From: JBBQAA01 sp038276395 | Lineage (GTDB): Bacteria; Actinomycetota; Thermoleophilia; Solirubrobacterales; Solirubrobacteraceae | Assembly: GCA_038276395.1 (NCBI GenBank) | Contig: JBBQAA010000062.1 | Location: 1 to 30,651 of the forward strand | DNA length: 30,651 nucleotides | Direction of reading: 5' to 3' | Shown here: piece after piece, positions 22,607-29,542 of the stretch | How positions within the stretch are numbered: position 1 is the stretch's first letter | How the letters are laid out: every line of letters begins with the position of its first letter | Program-made: the position numbers and the translations under genes | Notes under the pieces: generated by a model | Seen by the model: the letters and a program-made list of their open reading frames with translations, nothing else | What the model was told of the DNA's origin: nothing | Database searches by the model: none

Positions 22607-24646
22607 TTGCTGACGCTCGTCACCACGTACGCGGGAGTGCTCGGCGGCGCCGAGCGCACGCTGCTCGCCTTCGCCGGGGACCTCGAGGGCGCAGTCGTGC
22701 TGGCGTGCCCGGAGGGCCCCCTGGCCGAGGCGGCGCGGGCTCGGGGGCTTCTCGTGATGACGCTGCGGAGCCGTCCGCTCGAGGTGCGGGGAGGCGGCGC
22801 CATGGCGCTGCGGGCCCTCGCGGGACAGGCCGGTCACGCGCGCGAGCTCCGCCGGCTCGCCCGGGTGCTGCGGCCCGAGCTCCTCATCGCCTGGGGCATG
22901 CGCAGCGCGCTCGGCGCGCCGGCCGTGCGCGCCGGCCTGCGCCCGCGGCCGGCGCTGCTCGTGCGCCACGTCGACTTCCTCCCCGCCTCCGTCCTCGGCC
23001 GCGCGGCGCGGGCGGCGATGCTCCGAGCCGACGCCGTGGCCGCCAACTCGCGCGCCGTGGCCGAGGATCTCGACCCCCGCGGGCGGCTCGGCGCGCGCCT
23101 CTCGGTGATCCCGCCCGGGATCGATCTCGCCGCCTACGACCCGGCCTGGGCCCCCGGCACCGAGCGCGAGGCGCTCCTGCTCGGGGCGATCGTGCCGTGG
23201 AAGCGCCCCGACCTCGCGCTCGAGGCCGTCGCCCGGGCCGCGTCCGCCCTACCCGACCTGCGGCTCGTCGTCGCCGGCGCGCCGCTGGGGCGCGAGGGTG
23301 AGGATCTGCTCGAGCGCCTGCGCGCCCGGGCCGCGGCACCCGACCTCGCGGGCCGCGTGACCTTCGCCGGTGCCCTGGAGGACCCACGCGGGGCCCTTGG
23401 CCGAGCCTGGTGCCTGCTGCACTGCGCCGACCGGGAGCCCTTCGGCAGCGTCGTGCTCCAGGCCCTGGCGACGGGCCGGCCCGTGGTCGCCGCCCGCGCC
23501 GGTGGGCCGCAGGAGGTCGTCGACCCGGGCTGCGGCCGCCTGTTCACCCCCGGGGACCCGGGCGCCGCCGCCCGCGCGCTCGTCGAGGTCCTGGGGGACG
23601 AGGAGACGGCCCGGCGCCTGGGCGAGCGCGGCCGCGAGCGCGCCCGGGAGTGGGACGGAGCGCCCTCGCGACGCCGCTTCGCCGAGCTTGCGGCGCGCCT
23701 GGCCCGGCCCGCACACGCGGCCGCGAGCGCCGAGCCGCCGGGCACCGGCCTCGCGCTCGTCACGGTCACGCACAACTCGGCGGCCACGCTCCCCCCGTTT
23801 CTCGCGTCGGTCTCCGCCCACCTGCCGGGCGCCCGCGTCGTCGTCGTCGACTCGGGCTCTGAGGACGGGGGCGCCGAGCTCGCCCGGAGCGCGGGGGCGA
23901 GCGTGATCGAGGCCCCGAACATCGGCTTCGGCCGCGCCTCCAACGCGGGCGTCGAGGTCGTGGAGGCGCCGGTGACCGCGCTCGTGAACCCGGACACGCT
24001 GATGCTCGACGACTCCCTGGCCCGGCTCGCGCAGGAGTTGGCGCGCGCCTCGTCCGCCCGGCGGATCCTCGCCCCGCGCGTGCTCCGGCCCGACGGCTCC
24101 ACGCAGGACACGGCGCAGCTCGACCCCGCCTCTCCCCTGCTGCTGCTGCGGGCGCTGCTCCCGCCGGCCGCGCTGCCCTCCCTCCTGCGCCGGCGCGTCG
24201 AGCCCTTCCGCTCCCCCCGCCGGCGCCGCGTGGGCTGGGCGGTCGGGTGCTGCCTCGTGGCGCGGACGGACCTCCTGCGCGAGCTCGGCCCCTTCGACCC
24301 GCGCATCTTCCTGTTCGCCGAGGACCTGGAGCTCGGGCTGCGCGCCGCCGAGGCCGGCGTCGAGACCTGGTTCGCCCCCGACGCCCGGATCGTCCATCTC
24401 GACGCCCACAGCACCGGTCCCGCCTTCGGCGGCGAGCCCTTCGCGCTGCTCGCGCGCCAGCGCCGCGCCGTGATCGGGGACCGGCGAGGGCGCGCGGCGG
24501 CCCGCCGGGATCGCCGGCTGAGCCTGCTCACGTTCGCCGACCGGATACTCCTGAAGCGTCTTGCGGGACGCCCGGCCGGGCGGGAGCGGAAGCAGCTCGA
24601 GGCCGAGTGGAGGGCGAAGTCCGCCCCCGCGGACCTGGGCCACTAA
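22607..24646 (+). CDS. Fused GT4-GT2 bifunctional glycosyltransferase
   Basis: A 679-residue protein joining two glycosyltransferases. Residues 1 to about 370 are GT-B: TTYAGVLGGAERTLLAF, ANSRAVAEDL, IPPGIDLAAYDP, LGAIVPWKRPDLALEA and EPFGSVVLQALATGRPVVA. In this last motif the second Glu of E-x7-E is Gln285 (first Glu is 277). Residues about 380-640 are a GT2 of the WbbL/rhamnosyltransferase kind: VTVTHNSAATL, VVVVDSGSEDGG, APNIGFGRASNAGV, LVNPDTLM, GWAVGCCLVARTDLLRELGPFD and FLFAEDLELGLRA. The fusion suggests two successive sugars added to one acceptor in the cytoplasm. TTG is chosen because it directly follows a TACGCT box and precedes the first strand. Its TAA stop forms part of the next gene's TAATCT box. 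The frame is continuous, so the fusion is not an artefact of a missing stop. Confidence 0.88.
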   Translation: MLTLVTTYAGVLGGAERTLLAFAGDLEGAVVLACPEGPLAEAARARGLLVMTLRSRPLEVRGGGAMALRALAGQAGHARELRRLARVLRPELLIAWGMRSALGAPAVRAGLRPRPALLVRHVDFLPASVLGRAARAAMLRADAVAANSRAVAEDLDPRGRLGARLSVIPPGIDLAAYDPAWAPGTEREALLLGAIVPWKRPDLALEAVARAASALPDLRLVVAGAPLGREGEDLLERLRARAAAPDLAGRVTFAGALEDPRGALGRAWCLLHCADREPFGSVVLQALATGRPVVAARAGGPQEVVDPGCGRLFTPGDPGAAARALVEVLGDEETARRLGERGRERAREWDGAPSRRRFAELAARLARPAHAAASAEPPGTGLALVTVTHNSAATLPPFLASVSAHLPGARVVVVDSGSEDGGAELARSAGASVIEAPNIGFGRASNAGVEVVEAPVTALVNPDTLMLDDSLARLAQELARASSARRILAPRVLRPDGSTQDTAQLDPASPLLLLRALLPPAALPSLLRRRVEPFRSPRRRRVGWAVGCCLVARTDLLRELGPFDPRIFLFAEDLELGLRAAEAGVETWFAPDARIVHLDAHSTGPAFGGEPFALLARQRRAVIGDRRGRAAARRDRRLSLLTFADRILLKRLAGRPAGRERKQLEAEWRAKSAPADLGH

Positions 24647-24649
24647 TCT
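24644..24649 (+). promoter_or_regulatory. Putative -10 box TAATCT built on a stop codon
   Basis: TAATCT begins with the TAA stop of the fusion gene and ends 6 bases before the ATG at 24656, as for a leaderless start. Confidence 0.45.
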
Positions 24650-24655
24650 GGCCCG

Positions 24656-25768
24656 ATGCGCGTGCCCCCGGTGCTCCTGACGCTCGTGCTGGCCGGCCTC
24701 CTCGCCGGCTGCGGCGGCGGCGGCAAGGCCACCCCGCCGGCCGGGAACCTGGGGTCGGCGGCGGCCCGGCCCGGCTTCGTGGGCGTGACGGCCGGCACGC
24801 CCCTCGCGTCCCTGCCCCCCCGGGCCCTCCTGCGCGAGATGAGGCTGATGCGCGCCTCGCGGGCGACCTCCCTGCGCGAGCCGTTCTACTGGAACGCCAT
24901 CGAGCCGGAGCGGGGCCGCTATTCGTTCAACGCACCGGATGCCTTCATGCGGACCGCCGCCCGGGCGCACATCGACGTCCTTCCCGTCCTCGTCGGCACC
25001 CCCGCCTGGGAGGCCGCCCCCGGCCGCCCGCCGTTCGCCTCCCCGCCGCGCTCGCCGTCCGACTTCGGCGCCTACGCGGCGACGCTCGTCAAGCGCTACG
25101 GGCCCGCCGGCAGCTTCTGGCGGACGAATCCCTCGTTGCCGCGCGATCCCATCCACGCCTGGCAGATCTGGAACGAGCCGAACCATCTGCGCTACTGGAA
25201 CCCGCAGCCGTTCGATGCGGGCTACGTCCGCCTGGCCAAGGCCGCTCGGAGCGCCGTCAAGGCGGCTGACCCGCGCGCGCTCGTCGTCAGCGCCGGGTTC
25301 GCCGAGCGCTCGTGGGACCTGATCGCCGGCATGGAGCGCGCGGGCGCGAAGGGCGTCTTCGACGTCATCGCGATCCACCCCTACACCTTCAAGCCGAATA
25401 ACGTGCTCCGCATCGTCGAGCTCGTGCGGGCGGCGCTGCGGAAGGCGGGCGAGGGCCAGGTCCCGTTGTGGGCGACCGAGGTCACCTGGTCCTCGGGCCT
25501 CGGCCGGGTGAAGACGCCGCTCGGCTTCGAGACGACCGAGTCAGACCAGGCGGCGCGGCTCGCCCGGGTCTTCCCGCTCCTGGCCGCCAACCGGGAGCGG
25601 CTCGGCCTCCAGCGGGCCTACTGGGAGTCGTGGCTGACCGACGACTCCAACCGGCTCAACACCTTCGACTACTCCGGTCTGCGCGCGCAGGCCGCGAACG
25701 GCGCCGTCAGATCCAAGCCTGCCTTCTTCGCCTTCCGTCGCTTCGCCCTGCGCACGGGCGGCAAGTAG
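24656..25768 (+). CDS. Lipoprotein glycoside hydrolase, clan GH-A TIM barrel
   Basis: A 370-residue exported lipoprotein. The signal peptide ends in a lipobox LAGC with Cys19 as the lipidated residue, followed by a glycine-rich linker. The rest reads as a (beta/alpha)8 barrel of clan GH-A: EPFYWNAIEPERGRYSF and VLVGTPAW early, WQIWNEPNHLRYW with Glu174 as likely acid/base after strand 4, FDVIAIHPYTF with the conserved His-Pro-Tyr, and LWATEVTWSS with Glu275 as likely nucleophile after strand 7. The placement resembles GH39/GH5-like enzymes, and I cannot name the family or substrate. Anchored outside the membrane, it could trim, release or remodel the glycan made by this locus. It lies 9 bases after the fusion GT gene and 36 bases before a GT-C-like gene. 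Confidence 0.83.
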   Translation: MRVPPVLLTLVLAGLLAGCGGGGKATPPAGNLGSAAARPGFVGVTAGTPLASLPPRALLREMRLMRASRATSLREPFYWNAIEPERGRYSFNAPDAFMRTAARAHIDVLPVLVGTPAWEAAPGRPPFASPPRSPSDFGAYAATLVKRYGPAGSFWRTNPSLPRDPIHAWQIWNEPNHLRYWNPQPFDAGYVRLAKAARSAVKAADPRALVVSAGFAERSWDLIAGMERAGAKGVFDVIAIHPYTFKPNNVLRIVELVRAALRKAGEGQVPLWATEVTWSSGLGRVKTPLGFETTESDQAARLARVFPLLAANRERLGLQRAYWESWLTDDSNRLNTFDYSGLRAQAANGAVRSKPAFFAFRRFALRTGGK

Positions 25769-25804
25769 GCGCGGTGGACCCGGCCGGCTGATGGACGGCA
25801 TCCC

Positions 25805-27910
25805 GTGACATCCCGCGTGAGCACCCGCCGAACGCAGGGCTGGGTCCTCGGGCGCAGGCTCGTCCTGGCCACCGGTCTGATCGCGGCGATCCCGGTCATC
25901 GTCTCCACCGTGGCCGCGCTGCGGGCGGGCTGGACGCCCGTGTTCGACGACGCCGCGATCGCCACCAACGCCTACGACACGCTCGCCCACGGGCGCGCCG
26001 TCGGGGTCTACTCTGACGCCACGCTGCCGCAGATCGGTGCCGTCTTCAACGCCGGTCCGCTGCTCCTCTGGATCCTGGCCATCCCGGCGCGGCTGCCCGG
26101 CGAGTGGGCCCTGCCCCTGACCGCCGGGCTCATCAACGTGGCCTCGATCGCCGGGGCCGTGGCGCTGGCCCGGCGACGCGGCGGGCAGGCCCTGATGCTC
26201 GCCACGGCAGCCGCCCTCGTGTTGCTCAGCCGGTCGTACTCCGCCGAGACCCTGCACGACATCCTGAACGCCTCGATCGGGCTCCTGCCCCTCGTGCTCC
26301 TCCTCTTCCTCGCCTGGTCGCTCGCGTGCGGTGAGTACCGGCTGGCCCCTCTCACCGCGCTCGTCGGCAGCTTCGTCCTGCAGTCCCATGCCTCCCTCGC
26401 GGCCCCGGCGATCCCGGTGCTCGCCGTCGCGGTCGTGGGCTTGGCCTTCCAGCTCCGCGAGCGACGCGGCGCGGGGGCCCCCGGCGCCCCGCGGGCCTGG
26501 CTCCTCGCCGCTGCGGCCGTCGTCGTCGTGTGCTGGGCGCCGCCGGTGATCCAGCAGGTAGCGGGCTCCCCGGGCAATCTCGGCCGCCTCGTCCGCACGG
26601 CGACGGCCGGGCAGCGGACGCTGGGAACGACGGTGAGCTGGCACGCGCTCGTCCGGTCGGTCGGGATCCCCCCCTGGTGGCTGTCGCGCAGCCAGCCGGG
26701 AGGCGTCCGCTTCTTCTCCCTCTTCGGTCCCCCCGGGACCTTCGCGACGATCTCGTGCCTGCTCATCCTCCTCGGCTCCGCGGTCGCCGCCGTGGTCGCG
26801 CTGCGCCGGCGCCGGCGGGACGTGCTGATCGTGGTCGCGCTCGCTCTCGCGTTCAGCGGGATCGCCGCTCTGAGCGTGGGAGCGACCCCGGCGCGGCTGG
26901 CGATCTTCGTGAGCAAGGCCACCCAGACGGCTCAGCTCAGCGGCATGTTCCTGTGGCTCGCGCTCGGCTACTCCGTGGCCGTGCTCGCGACGCCGCTCCG
27001 TGGGCGCGCCGCCGCGGCCCGGGCCTCCCGGCTCGCGCGGCCGGCGCCGCTCATCGCCGCCTCCGCCGTCCTCGTGCTCCTCGCGGTTCTGGTCGCCGCC
27101 GGCAGGACCCCCGACGACTTCCAGGCCGTCTACCGCCCCGTTACGGCGCTCGCGGCCAAGGTCGAGGCGCGCGTTCCCCGCTCGGGCAACCTCCTCGTGA
27201 TCAGCGCCGAGCGGGCGTCGATACTCCGAGCCGGCGCGCTCTCGGCCGGGTTGGTCTATCAGCTGCGCCGGCGCGGCTACCACCCGGTCATTCCCGACTC
27301 GACCAACTTCGTCGCCAAGTTCGGGCCCGCCTACTCGCGCACCAAGCACCCACCCGCCGACGAGCTCGTGATCGATGACCGCCTACAGCCCACGCAGAGC
27401 GGAGCCCGCCTCGTCGCCCGTGCCTTCCCGACGCGCGTCGCCTCCGCCCTGCCCTACCGTCCGATCACGCTGTCCGTGCTCAAATCAGGGGGGGCGAGGA
27501 TCTGTCCCCCGCCGACCCCGCCGGCGCGGCTGGCGGTCGCCTCGGTGGGCGAGCTGCGCCCCAGGGAGCCGGGCCTTCAGGGCTACGTCGACAAGTCCGG
27601 CTTCGTCGGTGAGGCGGCCGAGATCTGCGGCTGGGCCGCCAGTACGAAGCTTCACCGCGCGGCCGACGCCGTCACGCTCGTCGTCGATGGGCGCATCGTT
27701 GCCGTGGTGCGTCCCGCCATCGCCCGCCCTGACGTGCTCCGCGGTCTCCCCGCCGTGGGCGCGACGCGCACGGGGTTCAGCCTCGAGGTGCCGCGACGCC
27801 TGCTTCCCCGCAGCGGAGCGGACGTGCGGCTCCTCGCCGTGGTGGGCCGGGCGGGCACGGCGATACCACTCGGATGCAGGAGGAGGACGAACAGGGTGGG
27901 ATGCCCGTGA
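25805..27910 (+). CDS. GT-C-like membrane protein with C-terminal beta module (701 aa)
   Basis: A 701-residue protein. After helix 1 the outer loop reads GWTPVFDDAAIATNAYDTL with Asp48/Asp49 in the GT-C catalytic position. About ten further helices run to residue 440 or so (for example AGPLLLWILAIPARLPGEWALP and the SHASLAAPAIPVLAVAVVG region). Residues about 440-560 form a soluble outer part with RRRGYHPVIPDSTNFVAKFG. From about residue 590 a separate module begins: GYVDKSGFVGEAAEICGWAA, DAVTLVVDGRIVAVV, RPDVLRGLP and GFSLEVPRRLL, probably a beta-sandwich outside the cell with Cys residues near both ends. It is likely an outside-acting glycosyltransferase using a polyprenyl-phosphate sugar, but motif support is weaker than for the GT39 pair. 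GTG start; no TANNNT box is seen, so it probably shares a transcript with 24656. Confidence 0.68.
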   Translation: MTSRVSTRRTQGWVLGRRLVLATGLIAAIPVIVSTVAALRAGWTPVFDDAAIATNAYDTLAHGRAVGVYSDATLPQIGAVFNAGPLLLWILAIPARLPGEWALPLTAGLINVASIAGAVALARRRGGQALMLATAAALVLLSRSYSAETLHDILNASIGLLPLVLLLFLAWSLACGEYRLAPLTALVGSFVLQSHASLAAPAIPVLAVAVVGLAFQLRERRGAGAPGAPRAWLLAAAAVVVVCWAPPVIQQVAGSPGNLGRLVRTATAGQRTLGTTVSWHALVRSVGIPPWWLSRSQPGGVRFFSLFGPPGTFATISCLLILLGSAVAAVVALRRRRRDVLIVVALALAFSGIAALSVGATPARLAIFVSKATQTAQLSGMFLWLALGYSVAVLATPLRGRAAAARASRLARPAPLIAASAVLVLLAVLVAAGRTPDDFQAVYRPVTALAAKVEARVPRSGNLLVISAERASILRAGALSAGLVYQLRRRGYHPVIPDSTNFVAKFGPAYSRTKHPPADELVIDDRLQPTQSGARLVARAFPTRVASALPYRPITLSVLKSGGARICPPPTPPARLAVASVGELRPREPGLQGYVDKSGFVGEAAEICGWAASTKLHRAADAVTLVVDGRIVAVVRPAIARPDVLRGLPAVGATRTGFSLEVPRRLLPRSGADVRLLAVVGRAGTAIPLGCRRRTNRVGCP

Positions 27911-27964
27911 GGGCCGCGATGCCTCAGCCGGACGGTGATCAACGGATTCGAGCCGCCGATGAGC

Positions 27965-27970
27965 TAGCCT
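27965..27970 (+). promoter_or_regulatory. Putative -10 box TAGCCT before the MFS gene
   Basis: TAGCCT ends 7 bases before the TTG at 27978, supporting TTG as a leaderless start over the in-frame GTGs further downstream. Confidence 0.45.
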
Positions 27971-27977
27971 CGCCCCC

Positions 27978-29444
27978 TTGCCCGACACCGTGAACGTGGC
28001 CGTGAATCCTCCGCTCGAGCCCGCCGCCCGTCGCGGGTCGCGTTCGGGCTGGCAGTCCGTCTCGCTGCGGCTGGCGGTCGCGCTCGCGTTCGCCGACGCC
28101 TCGGTCGTCGTGCTCGCGCTGCCGCAGATCGTCGACCGCCTGAACACGACGATCTCCCACGCCGTGTGGGTGATCATGGCCTACAACGTGGCCCTGATCG
28201 TCACGGTCGTGCTCACGCTGTGGGTGCCCCAGCGCCTCGGCTCCCGCCAGGCGCTGCTCGCCGGCATCGGCCTCTTCGGCCTCGCCTCCATCGGCTGCGG
28301 GGTGGCGGGCAGCCTGAAGGTGCTCGTGGCCTTCCGCTGCCTGCAGGGGGCCGGCGGCGCCCTGCTCCTGTGCGCCTCCCTTCCCCTGCTCGCGGCCGCG
28401 TCGACCGGCTCCCGGCGGGGATCGTTGCGGACCTGGGCCACGGCGGCGGCGCTTGGAACGGCGATCGGGCCCGCCGCCGGGGGCGTCCTCACCGAGCTCT
28501 TCGACTGGCGGGCGATCTTCCTGGCGCAGGCCCCGGCCGCCGCGCTCGCGGCCGCGGCGGTGCTGCTGGCCGGGGTCCAGTCGACCCCGCCCACGGAGGC
28601 CGCCGCCCCCACGAGCCGGCAGGACATCGGCCCGGGACTGGCCAACGTCGGCCTCGGGCTGCTCTCGGCCGCCCTGATCGGGGCGCTCTTCCTCGTCGTG
28701 ATCCTGCTCATCAACGTCTGGGGGCTGACCCCTCTGGCTGCCGCCGCGGTGGTCAGCGCCATCCCGCTCTCCGCGGCGCTCCTCGAGCGGGTGGCCCACG
28801 GGCGCTCCGCGGCGGTCTTCGGCCTCGCCGGAGCGATCCTCCTCGCGCTGGGGCTCGCCATCGCCGCGCTCATCCCCCACCGCGAGGTCGGGCTCATCGT
28901 CGTCGCGCTCATCTTCTGCGGGTCGGGGCTCGGCCTGGCCTTCCCGACGCTGACGGCCGCGGCGCTGCCGGGGCACGCCGCGTCGGTCCGGCGCGCGGGC
29001 CGGACCGTGGCCTTCCGGGACGGCGGCCTCGTCGTCGGCCTCCTCATCCTTACGCCGGTCTTCGTGCACGACCTTCAGGCGGCGCCGGCCGGAGCGGTGC
29101 CCCCGATCGCCATCGCCCTCTACTCCTCGCCCATCCCCAAGCCGCTCAAGGATCCGCTCGCGGGTGGCATGCTGGCGGACTTCGGGCACGCCGGCCCGGC
29201 CCAGCTACCGGATCTGCAGCCCGCGTTCACCAAGGCCGCGGCGAATCAGAGCAGCGTCACGGTCAGCCGGCTCGCCGTGCTCAAGCGCAGGATCGACTCC
29301 ATCATCCGGGAGCAGGCGACACACGCCTTCCGGCGAGCCCTGCTCTTCAGCGCCGTCTTCGCGCTGCTCGTCCTCGCCGTGCTGGCGCTGCCCGCCGCGC
29401 GAGTCCTGCGCACGCGGGGCAGCTCGGCGATCGCCCGTGAATAG
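27978..29444 (+). CDS. Major facilitator superfamily transporter (DHA2-like)
   Basis: A 488-residue polytopic protein. Helix 1 has ADASVVVLALPQIVDRL, the D-x-x-V-V-x-x-A-L-P-x-I motif of 14-helix drug:H+ antiporters. VPQRLGSRQALLAG is the cytoplasmic motif A after helix 2, FRCLQGAGGALLL is motif B and GTAIGPAAGGVLTELFDWRAIF is motif C. The second half is unusual: between the last two helices lies a long outer loop (about residues 375-450) with SSPIPKPLKDPL and a helical AVLKRRIDSIIREQ stretch. It could export a small molecule, sugar or lipid precursor. Nothing in the sequence fixes the substrate, and a polysaccharide role is suggested only by position between a GT-C-like gene and the initiating sugar-phosphate transferase. 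Confidence 0.78.
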   Translation: MPDTVNVAVNPPLEPAARRGSRSGWQSVSLRLAVALAFADASVVVLALPQIVDRLNTTISHAVWVIMAYNVALIVTVVLTLWVPQRLGSRQALLAGIGLFGLASIGCGVAGSLKVLVAFRCLQGAGGALLLCASLPLLAAASTGSRRGSLRTWATAAALGTAIGPAAGGVLTELFDWRAIFLAQAPAAALAAAAVLLAGVQSTPPTEAAAPTSRQDIGPGLANVGLGLLSAALIGALFLVVILLINVWGLTPLAAAAVVSAIPLSAALLERVAHGRSAAVFGLAGAILLALGLAIAALIPHREVGLIVVALIFCGSGLGLAFPTLTAAALPGHAASVRRAGRTVAFRDGGLVVGLLILTPVFVHDLQAAPAGAVPPIAIALYSSPIPKPLKDPLAGGMLADFGHAGPAQLPDLQPAFTKAAANQSSVTVSRLAVLKRRIDSIIREQATHAFRRALLFSAVFALLVLAVLALPAARVLRTRGSSAIARE

Positions 29445-29460
29445 AACGGCCCGTCTTCGA

Positions 29461-29466
29461 TAGAGT
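29461..29466 (+). promoter_or_regulatory. Putative -10 box TAGAGT for the sugar-phosphate transferase
   Basis: TAGAGT lies 76 bases before the ATG at 29543, predicting a leader of about 70 bases. This is the longest leader in the window and the only one ending in a strong Shine-Dalgarno. Confidence 0.4.
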
Positions 29467-29495
29467 CGTCTGCTCGGCGGAGGCGCTGCCCGCGT

Positions 29496-29520
29496 GACAG
29501 GGACGTTGCGTGCCGCTGTC
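29496..29520 (+). other. Weak hairpin in the leader of the sugar-phosphate transferase gene
   Basis: GACAG (29496-29500) and CTGTC (29516-29520) can pair, extended by GG/CC across a one-base bulge, just upstream of the Shine-Dalgarno. It is short, so a chance match is possible. Confidence 0.2.
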
Positions 29521-29522
29521 CA

Positions 29523-29531
29523 GAGGAGGAG
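29523..29531 (+). promoter_or_regulatory. Ribosome binding site GAGGAGGAG
   Basis: A strong Shine-Dalgarno, GAGGAGGAG, lies 11 bases before the ATG at 29543 and fixes that start. It is conspicuous because most other starts in the window lack any ribosome binding site. Confidence 0.6.
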
Positions 29532-29542
29532 ATTCCCGACCG

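Noticed and set aside
25541..27349. A 602-codon minus-strand open reading opposite the 701-residue GT-C-like gene
   Set aside because: Charged low-complexity shadow; the plus-strand reading has proper hydrophobic helices.
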